A DNA stretch of 64,000 nucleotides, taken from the NCBI RefSeq assembly GCF_033958435.1, contig NC_134138.1, positions 80,586,298-80,650,297 on the forward strand, given 5' to 3'. Numbering within the stretch: position 1 is the stretch's first letter; the number at the start of each line of letters is the position of its first letter. Under the pieces are notes generated by a model. It saw only the letters and a program-made list of their open reading frames with translations. It was not told the DNA's origin and did no database searches. This document shows positions 24,850-35,628 of this stretch, in pieces. A program made the position numbers and the translations under genes. The stretch is from Carettochelys insculpta (Eukaryota; Chordata; Testudines; Carettochelyidae).

Positions 24850-25625
24850 TTAACACTCTCCATTACAAAAAATAAAAGTATCATATCAAAATTATTTCCA
24901 AAATCTTAGTGCTTCTTGTAAATATCTTTGAAATCTCAAAGTTTGTCTGCTGTATAGTTGTTAGCATTCCTTCACCATGTTAATATAATAGAAAATAAAG
25001 AATGTAATTGTACAAAGGAAACAAAATTAAAAAAGGACTTGTATTCTCAGAAATCAGCATTAGGGTGTCCAGCTACAAAGAATTATAGCTTGCTTCCAGT
25101 TGTAAATTACCTTTATGGTGATAATCATAAACTTTTCTAATAGAATTTTAAACCCTCTTGTGAGGTTTTTGAACATGGAACTGAATGTACTGCCAGCTAG
25201 GGCTTCACCAGCCACGGCTGTAAAAAGAATTTTTTCAAGTTGACAATTAGCTTGTTTACTGCCATGAGCTCAGTCTGATTTTGGATATTCAGTAAAGGGG
25301 ATCACTAATGACCTGAGAAAACATTCTTACCAAAAAAACTGAAATGACTATTTCAGATATTTAATTTATTGCTGGTTTTTAAAAACATAAATAAGCAAAC
25401 TTTAACGGACACAAATGTAGATACCTGAGGTCACTTAGCTTTTTGATGTATTATGTAATGTGCCCATCACTGTGGTGTCTAGGCCCCACACACAATTTTA
25501 AAAGAGGTCACGGATGGCAGAACATGGAACAATGGTCTCACTACTTCCCTTGGTAGACCATTCCAATGCTTCACCATCCTCCTAGTGAAAAAGCACATAG
25601 GCTGCTGAACTCTCTTTTATATTCA
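24850..25625. other. Unassigned AT-rich DNA
   Basis: No gene or repeat family is recognised. Confidence 0.35.
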
Positions 25626-25629
25626 AATT

Positions 25630-25974
25630 CAACACATTAACACAGGGTTTGAACTGGGATGCGAATTTTCTGGGTCATTATAGGGGCCTTTTGCATACTT
25701 GGTTTAATCTAATTCTTGACTTGACTCCCCTCCTCCACCCCTCTACCCTCTGATTTGCTCACCTTGATAATTTTTTTCTGATTTGTCAACCTTGATTACT
25801 ATTTTTGGTTCTCTATGCGTTAAATATTGAGTCTGTTCTGGTCTGGCTATGATCTGAAGAAGTGGGTCTGTCCCACGAAAGCTCACCTAATAAATTGTTA
25901 GTCTTTAAAGTGACACTTGACTGCTTTTTTGTTTTGATAGAAAATAGACTAGCGCTGCTTTCTCTCTGTTACTA
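25630..25974 (+). mobile_element. Penelope-like element (PLE-A) 3' fragment
   Basis: A single plus-oriented arm starts in the last codons of the PLE-A reading frame (acacattaacacagggtttg) and runs through gatctgaagaagtgggtctg and tcccacgaaagctcac to the terminal tail ending ctctctgttacta. No inverted partner is present, so this is a simple 5'-truncated copy. Confidence 0.85.
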
Positions 25975-25975
25975 A

Positions 25976-27208
25976 TCTGGTTTAATTGGTTAACCAGTTA
26001 AATGCCAGGGTTGGCTAATTAACTGATTAAACAGATTGGAGGTGTGGCTGGGGAGGACACTCCAGCCAGGCTGGGCTGGAGCAGGCCTCCCTCCCACTGC
26101 CACAGAGAGGGGTGCCTCAACCAGGCAGGGGCTGCTCTGGCCAGGCTGGTGCACCTCTGCTTGCAGTGCAGCAGGGACTAGAACTGCTCTGGTCCAGCTG
26201 GAGCATCCCTGCCTGCAGTGTTGCTATGGGTGGGGGTAACTCCAGCATTGCTGGAGCAGTCCCCATCCAGAGCAGCGTGGCCTGACCTGTTCCAGCCAGG
26301 GCAGCTCCAGTCTATGGTGGCCTCAGGCGCACGATGGGCAAGGGTGCTCCCAACCCAGCCAGAGCAGCCCCTGTCCACAGCAGTGGGGGGCCTCTCCATT
26401 CCCACTGGGCTGGAGCAGCCTCCACAGCCGTCCCCCCAACAAGGGCTACTCCAGCAAGGCTAGAACAACCCTGTCCATGGCAGCCCTGTGGGACTACAGC
26501 AGTTTCCCAATTTTATTTAGCCACGGAGCCCATTAAACTCCAAAGGATTCTGTGGACCTCCATTCCCAGTCTCTTCCTGCCCTGGGCCCTCAAACCCACC
26601 CCATCTCCAGGCTTTACCTGCCTCAGCCCCAAATCTGTCCCCTATCCCCAAGCTTTCCCCTCATCCCACAAACCTGCCCGCCCCCATTTCCAGGCTTAAC
26701 CCCTCTCAGCGCCAAACCAGTCCCTGAGACTACCCATCCATGGCACGGTTTGGCCAGGTGCACCTAGTGGAAGAAAAGCTGGCATGGAGGTGTTCCACTG
26801 GCAATTTGAGCCACGCCCACTGGAGGGGAGTGGCTGCTCAGGTATCATGAAGAGTGAGGCGCTCTCTGCAGCTCCCTGAGCTGCTGCCACTGAAATAATG
26901 GAATAGTTCAGTTGCATCCTTTCTGCCACCACCATGCTGGCCATTAAACAATTACATTGAGTTCTAGTGTTTCAGTGGTGGCAGGGCAGGAAGCTGCAGA
27001 GGAGTCAGCTGTTGTAATGGAATTTTCTCACAGAACCCTTATCTTCACTTCGCGGAACCCCGAGGTTCCATGGAACACTGTTTGGGAAACACTGGGCTAG
27101 AGGAACCCCTGGCCTGCAGTGGGTGGTGGGGCTGACCTAGCCTATACTGGTTAACTGTAACTGGTGAACCTCTTCCATTTAGCAGTGGTTATCCTTTAAC
27201 ATCCCTGG
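25976..27208. repeat. Repeat with ggttaacc-type ends and GC-rich interior
   Basis: The left part has ggttaaccagttaaatgcc and taattaactgattaaac, and the right part (27140-27208) has actggttaactgtaactgg and ttaacatccct, giving loosely inverted ttaacc-rich ends. The interior at 26036-26490 is GC-rich with recurring gctccagcc/ggagcagcc-like words, which creates chance open frames on both strands. A hAT-like element interrupts it at 26500-27094. Confidence 0.45.
26500..27094. mobile_element. hAT-like non-autonomous element
   Basis: Ends cagtttcccaatttt and tttgggaaacactg are inverted repeats of the CAGTGTTTCCCAA type. The flanking octamers gactacag and ggctagag agree at six of eight positions, compatible with a decayed 8-bp hAT duplication. 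The interior has no transposase. It lies inside the ggttaacc-type repeat. Confidence 0.6.
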
Positions 27209-27209
27209 C

Positions 27210-27689
27210 AGGACCAGGCTAAGGGTGGGTGGTTGGGGTACAGGCAGGAGCAGGGTGTGTGTGTCGGGGGGGGTCTGGGCAAGAGGAGGGGGTCGGAGTG
27301 GGCTGCAGGTGGGAGTGCTTACTTCTGTGTGCCACCACTGTTGCCCCCTCCTCTTCTGGCTGGGGAAATGGCAGCTGGGGACAAAACTCTCTCCAGGGAG
27401 CTTTTTCTCCTAGCACTGCCAGGCAGCCCCTCACACCCACCGCTGTTCTGACTGGCTGGAATTCTGTCAGAGCCCACCACTCCCCCAGCCAGGGGAGGGA
27501 GAGGAGAAGCAGCAGTGGAGCCGCTTCCTGGCCCCCACCCAACTCCCTAATCACCCTCCCAGCAGAGCCCATGGGCTTCATTTATCCCCAGCTTGCCTGA
27601 TCTGGCCCACAGCAGGGCAGGAGGTAGGGAGCCTTGAGCCTTGGGGTCCGGATCCAGACAAGCCACAGTCTGGGAGTTCCCCACCCTGA
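27210..27689. mobile_element. Partial hAT-like element, same family as 17245-17910
   Basis: The right end ggagttccccaccctga and the adjacent gtccggatccagac are the reverse complement of the left part of the element at 17245. The opposite end is not identified. The interior is GC-rich with a run of G near 27264. Confidence 0.5.
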
Positions 27690-28319
27690 CTTAAAGGAGT
27701 ACTTGGGTTTAAGGAGTCCTTAGAGGATTCCAAAAAGCTTCAAAAGTTCATCAGCAAGTTTCAGCCCTGAATAGTGTAGCACAGGATGAATCCACTTGCA
27801 CTACAGTTCCAAATGGACTAGCTGGCAACAGAAAAAGGTTGCTGTACCGGGGGCTAGTGGTGGATGGCTGGGTCCATATGTTTGGTGTGAAAGGGGAAAG
27901 CCCAACCAGACTCTTCAGGCAGCTTCCAGGCATTCTCTGCACAGTGGCACCGGCTTCCAAAGATGCTTTTCTACCTTGAGGGCATTCCCCTTGCCGAACA
28001 CCAAAGGTTTGCAGCAAAAAATGGAGGCAAGACAGGTTCTTAAATAAAAGATCACAAGAATCCTTTATAACGGAAAATGTCAGACTGCCTAAGTAGAGGG
28101 GTTATTACTAACTGCTGGTACAACACACACACACAAAAATTTGTTGTTACATTTGTTGTTATATTTTGTTGCCTTTGTTCCTTTATTGCATCCTGATTAC
28201 AAATCAAACTTTTTCATTAGGAACCATATTTTATTTGTACTGTGAGATTCCAACCATACTCCTGAGCACTTTGAAATAATTCTGATGAACTAAGAACTCT
28301 GTCTCTGAACAGGTAGAAA
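27690..28319. other. Unassigned DNA
   Basis: No gene or repeat family is recognised; a short (AC)n patch lies near 28120-28135. Confidence 0.35.
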
Positions 28320-28970
28320 GAGAGCATATTAGAAAACACGGATGATCTGGAAGATGTGGAGCAGTTCACTTACTTGGGGAGTATTATGGGCATAGACAGA
28401 GGAGTAGATAAGGATATCAACACCAGGATAGGGAAAGCAACAGCTGCATTCAAGACTCTCCATCGCATATGGAGCTCACAAATAGTATTTGTGAAGACAA
28501 AACCGTGGATCTTCAACACAAATGTGAAGCGTGTGCTCTTGTATGGATGCAAGACCTGGCGTACTAAAAAGTCTTCAAATCCCAAGCTACAGACATTCTT
28601 AAACAGATGCCTCAGGTACACCCTTCACATCAAATGGCAAGACTTCATCACAAATGAGGCGCTTTGGAACAGAGCAGGACAAGAACAAATTGACACTGAA
28701 ATCAAGAGAAGAAAGTGGGGGTGGGCTAGGCCACACTCCCAGAAAACCATGTTCCAGCTTAGTCCGTCAAGCTCTCACATGAAACCAACAAGGAAAGCGT
28801 AAAAGACGATGACCTTGGACAACATGGAGAAGATCTACCGAGATTGAAGGACAACAACTGGGTACTGCTGGAGCCAGCTAGAAGTTTTGTCCCAAGACAG
28901 AATGAAGTGTAGGAGACTTGTAGATGACGTATGCTTCACGTGGAGTACAAGGGTTAAGTAGTATTAGTGG
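28320..28970 (+). pseudogene. LINE reverse transcriptase C-terminal fragment (non-CR1 type)
   Basis: The translation of 28356-28802 contains EQFTYLGSIMGIDRGVDKDI, RIGKATAAFKTLH, VLLYGCKTWR, LQTFLNRCLRYTLHIKW and EIKRRKWGWARPH. This is the usual order for the C-terminal part of non-LTR retrotransposon polyproteins downstream of the RT core. The frame then breaks, but remnants read WSQLEVLSQDRMKCRRLVDD near 28870-28930, a typical ORF end. The RT catalytic motifs and endonuclease are missing. The LLYG-TW tail is unlike the CR1 copies in the window; I cannot assign the clade with certainty (RTE- or L2-related groups are candidates). It is a dead fragment. Confidence 0.7.
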
Positions 28971-29326
28971 CAGCAAGAAAACAGAGTGCAATTACTCTCA
29001 GCATTCTCCTGGCTCTGCATTTGCACGCATTAAACCAGTGAAAGCACAGAGTGCACCCTCTGCACTCTTTGGGTAATCACTCGCCTCAGAAAACTGAAAC
29101 TGTCTCTGCTTAACAAAAAAAAAAAAAATATTTTGCCCTACTTTTCCATTTGGACATCTGAAGCAGGCATGAGGCAGTGACACTGACAGCAGGCAGGTAG
29201 AACACATATGCACTTAATCAGCCAGCCCTACCAGGTTGACACTCTTCCTTGAAGCTGCCCAGTGAAACCTTAGCCCTCACCACAGCTTCAGTCTTTTCCC
29301 AACATTCAAAAACTCTTCCAAGTTTA
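28971..29326. other. Unassigned DNA
   Basis: Nothing recognised apart from an A run near 29116-29129. Confidence 0.35.
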
Positions 29327-29490
29327 ATAAGAGAGAGATAGCTGCACTGGTCTATATACTATCAGAACAAAAAAAGCAGTCCAGTAGCACTTTAAAGACT
29401 AACAAAATAATTTATTGGGTGATGAGCTTTCGTGGGACAGACCCACTTCTTCAGATCACAGCCATACCAGAACAGACTCCTTTTAAGTAT
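29327..29490 (-). mobile_element. Penelope-like element (PLE-A) 3' fragment, minus strand
   Basis: The minus strand shows the PLE-A order: cagaccagaacagactc-type upstream sequence (on the plus strand ccagaacagactcc), the CTGAAGA...GAAA block, ttgttagtctttaaagtg and a terminal tail ending in the gctatctctct block on the left. It is a single arm without an inverted partner. Confidence 0.8.
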
Positions 29491-29630
29491 ATCTCCTTGA
29501 CCTAATAAACCTATCCCACTGCAGGGCCCTCCTCATCTGCCAGCTGTCATAGTTGCATGCAGTGTTCCTGCAACTGTGTTGGTCTCAAGAATATTAGAGG
29601 GAAAAGGTGGATGAAGTAGTATTTTCTGGT

Positions 29631-30113
29631 GAAGCGGTTCTGAATCTTTGGAGTTTACTGTATCTCTTTCAAGAGTCTGACTGCTCTTGGGTATTCGACC
29701 CCCTAAGTTTCACCTAGAATTAACTGCTTGCTTTCAAGATCAGATCAGATACAAACATACAAAAGGGTCAAAACACACTGTTGCAGGAAAAAAATGCTTA
29801 TTCTCATTTTTGCCATGTAATTATAAAATAAACAGAACAGTGTAAACAAGTCATAGTCCGTATGAAATGTTAGTTTGTACAGACTTTGCTAGTACACTTT
29901 ATGTAGACAGTTATAAAACTAGGCAGTGCATGTTTTGTGCTGGTACTTGCCAGTCCTGAGTACCAGCAGCACGGCAGCCCCAGCTGCAGGATTGGCTGTG
30001 GGGAGGGGAGCCGTTTGTGTACTGAAACTAGGCAAATACCTAGATGAGTTGATATACCCCCGGCAGACCAATGAGTATCCCCAGGAGTATCACTGTGATT
30101 GAGAACCATTGTA
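29631..30113. mobile_element. hAT-like non-autonomous element
   Basis: The left end gaagcggttctgaatctttg and right end gattgagaaccattgtact are imperfect inverted repeats. The middle shares atgtaattataaaataaa with the element at 11180-11490, so both are one family; this copy carries an extra segment at about 29880-30050. Confidence 0.5.
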
Positions 30114-31690
30114 CTATTGGACCAACTGCTGTTGGTGAGAGAACCGAGCTTAGAAAAAGCTTAATCAGAACTCTTCATATTCTGAAAAAGAAAGAGCTCT
30201 GTATAAGCTGGAAATCTTCTCACTTCCCCCATCTTGTCTCTCTACTTGTCATTGTTTTCACATAAGAAACTAAGATCTAGTTATTCAAGGTGTGTTTCAT
30301 TTATGTCTTCTTTTCTACCACACTTTTGAAAAAATTTTGTACAAAAAAAAGTTAGATATTTTGCTTACAGCAATATTGTAATAAAGATAGTAATCTGGCT
30401 CCCAGACTCAAGGCTGGAAATTCTCTGTCACTCTTGGGAAAACTATGTTGTATCTATACTTTATTTTTATCCTACATACATTAATTTGCATTGAAAGATA
30501 TATGTTCCGAACTACAGATGTGATAAACAAAAGTACCTATCAAATTTCATTAAATATTTTGGCCTTGGTGAACCATGGTTTTAACATTTTAAAATTGTTT
30601 TTGCCATACAGGACACTCCCACTACCTCAAATTTAAAATGTATGTTGCAGACTGGAACGATAAGCACAGAAATGACTGATAGCTTCTATACTTCCTATGC
30701 TGAAGTGGACAGTTGGCCCAAACGCATAGCACCAAATCCTAGTCGCCCTGAAGTTACTGAATATTTTGCTATTGATTTAAGTTAGAAGCAGGATTAAGTC
30801 AACTACAAGTAGTAACATGATAGTGAGTAGTTAACTATAATGACGAACATAGAATCTGGGGGAGAGAGAGTAAACTGGCACGTTTCACACGCTGGATTAT
30901 CAACTCCTTATTCACATCCCTCTGCAGGATTATTTTTCTCACTGTATCAAGTTTAAAGTTCTGTCTTTGCCTTCAAGGCCTTGCTCTGTCTTGCCCTGGT
31001 CTATCTCTTGGACTTTTGTCTCTTATTGCATCCTTCATTCAGCCTCTCTGTTCTGCCAGCTTGTACACCCTACTAATTTTTGACAGTAATGCCCAGAGAC
31101 TTCAACAAGGTTCACGGCCCATGGTACTAAGCACTATAAGACATACAGCAAAAGACAGTCCCCAGCCCAAAACACACACAATTTTAGGTTTCAACACAAA
31201 CTCTAACCAATGACAGAAACAACCGTAATCGAAGAGGAGGCAGGGTGCAGAGGGTCCCAAGCACGTGTCTCCCTCTTATCACTGCTTCATGTACCTGTGG
31301 CTCATCAGCGGGGAACACGATCCAATTCATGTCCAGCCCAAATTGCTTATCCTTCATTTGCAACTTACCTGTGCTATACTCGCTTCACCTTTTGCAACAC
31401 TTTTCTGTGGGTGCTTACTACTCTTCAACAGCCAACACCCTCTCACCAGCACCTCTCATCTGCCCAATGGGACACCTAGTGGGACACCCATCAACTCCTC
31501 CCCCTCCCACCCAGTGCCTCCTGCCTGCCTGTTGCGATCAACTGTTTAGCAGCATTCAGGCGGCACAACGTTGGATGGGGGAGCAAAGAGCAGGGATGGG
31601 GAAGTGTAGGGTGTGGGCAGAACTGGACAGGAAGAGGTTGGGGTGAATAAAGTACTGTACCCATCACAAGAACAAAATCGAAGTGTTAAG
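30114..31690. other. Unassigned DNA, possible old L2-like patch at 30945-31105
   Basis: At 30945-31105 the words cttcaaggccttgctctg and ccctggtctatctcttgg hint at an ancient LINE RT tail of the L2 type, but frames are broken and the match is weak. The rest is unassigned. Confidence 0.3.
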
Positions 31691-31694
31691 AATG

Positions 31695-32360
31695 GGCCTA
31701 TGTCTCAGAAGCAACACAAGACTGTAATACAGAAGTGAAAATTAGATATAAAAGCATATTGAAAGAGGTGAGCCTACAGCTGATGTTGCTCATGTTCTCA
31801 GTGTGCCTCCGTCGAGAGTACGCACGATTATTTAAGAATTCGTGAAAGCGCAAAAAGTGCTACAAAATTGCCATCCATAAAGACAACGAAACAGAAGAAG
31901 GTACAATGGAGAAAATAGAATAGTTGCAGGCTTAGATTGATGACCTCAGTTAAAAGAACACACCTGTGAGTTTATGCTTGTTTTAGGATAAGACAGCTGA
32001 AGCGGTTCCTGAGGAGCTACACCCAAGTATTTAGGAAGACTACTCTTCAAAACAGGTTTTTAATATCAATGAGATGGGCCTGTCTTGGAAGAAGATGACT
32101 GAGGACTTACTTTTCTCATGACAAGAAGACTGCTCGATGCAACCTATGGACTAAGGTGTAATGGCCATTTTCAAGTCTTATCACATATTCAGGATGTTCT
32201 TCATGCTTATGGAGATGGCAGGTGAATGGAAGTCCAGCATAAGAGAGTTTTGGAAGTTCTACATCATCTTGAACCGCACGGAAAACACCGAAGCATTGTG
32301 GGAAGAGGTCACTTTGCAGTGTCTGACTGGCATTTGGCACCATCCAAAGCAGGGAGCCTC
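31695..32360 (+). pseudogene. Tigger/TIGD-like (pogo) transposase pseudogene
   Basis: Broken plus-strand frames keep the order of a Tigger-type transposase. Around 31800-31840 a remnant reads SVPPSRVRTII, like the helix-turn-helix region. At 32054-32100 QVFNINEMGLSWKKMTED matches the block around the first catalytic aspartate (usually NxDETGLFWKKM), here with the DE replaced. After an apparent internal deletion, 32132-32350 gives SMQPMD, stop, GVMAIFKSYH, then SIREFWKFYIILNRTEN and ALWEEVTLQCLTGIWH, the usual end of the DDE domain. The catalytic centre is lost and there are stops, so it is a fossil. It is the only transposase remnant I can see in the window, and a possible relative of a source for the TA-flanked elements, though the ends have not been matched. 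Confidence 0.7.
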
Positions 32361-33120
32361 CTCAGCTACCTGGGAGGCACCTGCATGGAACATACAAGCT
32401 CACAGTTCAAATGCAGAGCTTCCCAGCTTGCAGACTTTCCTATGGACTGTATTGTTTGGGAAGCCACAGGCAGCCTGCTGGCTGGGTCCTAGTGACAGTC
32501 TGTCTCCTCTTCTGTGCACTGGGAGTGGAATCTTCCTGTTTTCTGTGCACATTGTGGAGCAGGGTAGGGGGATGGGTGTGGGAGAAATGAGGGAAGGGGG
32601 GGTGAGGAGATGGGGTTAGACCCTCCCACTCCATCAAGCCCCACTTTCCTAACACCTAGCCCACGCATCAAACCCCACTTCCTCCCTAGCTCCTCCACTC
32701 AGCCCAATCAGGGTCCCATTGCCCCAGAACCCCGCAACAAGCCCCTGTGCTTCCAGATCTCCCACTGAGCCACCCACACCCAGACTGCTCTACGCACCCC
32801 TAGATTCCCAACACACTAGGATCATGCTGGGCTGAGCCACCTGGTACGCCTGGCCCAGAGGTGCAGTCAGCTCTTACACTGTGTTAGGGCTGGGTGCAGT
32901 CTCACTGCTGAGTCCTTATACTGCAGGAGGTGGGGAATTCAGGGTCTTCTCCCTATCTCAATGCAGCCACTGGCCTGGGCTCCCCACTGCTAGAAATGTG
33001 AAAAATCTCGGTTTTCTTAATGGCCCTCCTGCCACAGACTTCCAGTATGATATTGGAACCCTCTTTTAAGGCTTGATCTGAAGGGGAGCTTTTCCACTGA
33101 CTTAAAACAGATACACACGC
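32361..33120. other. Unassigned DNA, partly C-rich
   Basis: No gene or repeat family is recognised. A pyrimidine- and purine-biased stretch at 32560-32830 yields chance open frames. Confidence 0.35.
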
Positions 33121-33124
33121 AACA

Positions 33125-33280
33125 GTGAAGGAACTTAATTACTTTGTGCCTCAGTATCTTCAACTAACAAAAGGGATAATAATACTTGCCTGCCTCACAG
33201 GAGTTTCTGTAAATCCATTGGTTTTGGTTGGGTGCTTTGAGGTCAGCAAATGGAAAATGCTGATAAGTGGTTTTTACAAT
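33125..33280 (+). repeat. MIR/CORE-SINE remnant
   Basis: The series actttgtgcctcagtatc, aaaagggataataatac, ttgcctgcctcacagg and gggtgctttgaggtcagc follows the CORE region and 3' part of MIR-type SINEs in the right order and spacing. Confidence 0.65.
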
Positions 33281-34368
33281 TTGAAAATGTTTCTGCTTCT
33301 TTCATGCAGCCGGCACTGCTCCTGGGTAACAGGAGAATTTGAATTTAGGGCTTTATGGGATGACTCCTTCTCCTATTGTGTGATACTGAAGCAATTTGCC
33401 AGAAGAGGCAAGGGCAGGGAGAGCAGGGCCCCACCCGGCCTCACCCATCATCACTTTTCCAAGGGCTAGACAAAGATATAGCTAAGCCAGACATCCCTAT
33501 GCTGTGCGTGTGCTGCAGGGAGGGCGGGATCATACGTGGCATCAGAGCCAGATAAGTGGGACTGGGCAGAGCAATAAAAGCTAGGAAGAATGGATCCCCC
33601 TCCATTGGGGAAGGGCCCTTTATAGCATTCCCACAGGTAAGCAGTGACCTGGGCTGGGGCAATTAAGTTATTGCTCACATTCCGTGGTGGGCAGGTCATG
33701 GGAAGCACTTGGTTGGGGAGGACACAGAGTTGGAGAGTGGATGCGGGAGCCTGAGGACACAAGGTTGTAGAGGAGGGCAGAGGGCAAAGGGACATGATGG
33801 GAAGGGAGGAGAGAAGGTACTGGTAGGATAGGTCTCAATGCTGTTCAGTCTCAACTCTTTTAAGTGAATGGAAAATTACATTTGCTTGGTGAAAACAGGG
33901 TGGAGGATTTGGTTCCTTCGCTTTTCAGGATATTGGGGCTGCTGGTCTGATACATAAGGCCGACATCATCATGCTGCCTCAGTGGGACATTTTGCCTTCT
34001 TGGTTCTCTGAGCTGAATAGGCACTATTGTTGTAAAAGCAGCAATCAGCCTGTATTTTACTGACCGGATCCATGTCCCCTGGCAGTTCTTATTCATTGTC
34101 TGATGTCCTTACTGCTGTTGAAACAACAAACATAGGAAGGATTTAAGCTTGTTTGTACGAAGAAGTGAGAATGAAGTGGCAACTTTTGCAGTCTGACTCC
34201 TGTCATTTTCTTCCTGTCAGGAGGCAAACGCCAGCGGCTGGTGAGGCCTGGCACCTTGTTTTATTGTGTGAAGAAAGGACGGGGATTTCTCAATTAGCTT
34301 TAACTGATGCTTACCAGTGTGTGTTCCCCAGGATCAGTGAGAGGGTTTTGGGGTGTTTGCAAGCTGCA
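33281..34368. other. Unassigned DNA
   Basis: No gene or repeat family is recognised. Confidence 0.35.
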
Positions 34369-34412
34369 GCTATTTTGTGTGTGTGTGTACACACACACAC
34401 ATATACAGTTTG
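34369..34412. repeat. Palindromic (GT)n-TA-(AC)n microsatellite
   Basis: A GT run changes directly into an AC run, gtgtgtgtgtacacacacac, followed by atatac. The two halves are complementary, so the site can fold on itself. Confidence 0.85.
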
Positions 34413-34449
34413 CACGCAAGTTGAGGTCTGGCTTTTTCCCCAGGGAAGT

Positions 34450-35090
34450 AGCTGAAAGGTAAGTTCTGGGCTGTGGAGGCAGCTGGGGAGGGTTAAGCCT
34501 GGCAGTGGGCTGGGGTTATGGGAGGCAGGCGGGGAGAAGTGAGCTAAGCCTTGGGTGGGTTAGGGCTGCAGGGGAGTGAGGGGTGGAATTGAGCATGGGT
34601 GGTGAGCTGAGCTGTGGGGGGGCAGGGAGTTGAGCCAGAACCAGAGCCATGCCTGGGTAGTGAACTGGCAGAGGGGGTTGCACCAGAACCGTCCAGGCGG
34701 GAGGGCGGGTGGCCGGGCAGCTTGTGAGCTGGCGGGGGAGGTGGGGTTTGCACTGGAGCCACGCAGGGCAGGCAGCTTGTGAGCCAGTGGCGGGGTTGCA
34801 CCAGAGCCATGAGGGGTGGGGGGAGGTACGCATAGGGGTCGCGCTGGAGCTGTGCAGGGCAGGCGGCTGGGCAGCAAATGAGCTGGTGGGGGGGCAGGGG
34901 TTGCAATGGAGCTGCGTGGGGCGGAGCAGCTTGAGAACCGGCACCAGAGTCACATGGGGCAGGGGAGGACGGCTTGTGAGCCAGCAGGTGGGTTGCGCTG
35001 GAGCCCCATGGGGTGGTGGGGGAGCCTTGAACCAGAACCACTTGCAGGTGGTTCAAATGGGGCCGGGAGGGGTGGGGTCAGGGTCAGACA
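34450..35090. repeat. GC-rich degenerate tandem array
   Basis: Units of roughly 60-80 bp recur in degenerate form. Each combines ggttgcaccagagccatg-like, gggcaggcggct-like and tgtgagctggtggggg-like words. Four or more units can be followed from about 34610 to 35050. Overlapping long open frames on both strands are a by-product of the repeat. The array may be the interior of a DNA element, since ccttactgta at 35135-35144 looks like a Tigger-type end, but no convincing left end was found. Confidence 0.5.
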
Positions 35091-35494
35091 TGTAACAGCG
35101 GGGTCGTGCACTCTGAGTTTGCATACTCTGAGACCTTACTGTATGTGTTTGTACCTAATTAAAAGCACTGAATTTGGGAATAAGAAATGTCAGTAACAGG
35201 GCTTTCATATATGACTGATGTGCTCTTAATTAGGTACCTTCTGCATGTCTGGCACAGGGTACAAAACATGCTCCATCTTATTGAGAAAGAAATTGCAGAA
35301 AAAGGGATAATTTTTTGGGTTCAGGGATTTGGTTGGAAGAGGCATGCAAGCATGCAGTAAGCAGTGATGAGGGATGCACAGGGAAGAGGAGAGAGACAGT
35401 GAGAAGGGGAAAGGGCTTGTGTAACCAGAGCTACTGCCTCCCCTAGCAAAAACTTCACCCACCACCCATGCTGTGAGTGGAGGCAGATTTCCAA

Positions 35495-35628
35495 GACCAG
35501 CATCTGATGAAGGGAGTCTGTGCTCACGAAAGCTCATGCTCAAAACTTTTCTGTTAGTCTATAAGGTGCCACAGGACCCTTTGTTGCTGTTACAGATCCA
35601 GACTAACATGCCTACCCCTCCGATACTT
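35495..35628 (+). mobile_element. Penelope-like element (PLE-B type) 3' fragment
   Basis: Contains catctgatgaaggga, gctcacgaaagctc, tgttagtctataaggtgcc, acaggaccc and a tail with agactaacatgcctacccct. A single plus-oriented arm, 5'-truncated. It keeps CTGATGA and GAAA of the ribozyme-like block. Confidence 0.8.

Noticed and set aside
34516..35095. Long proline- and serine-rich open frames
   Set aside because: Products of the degenerate tandem array.
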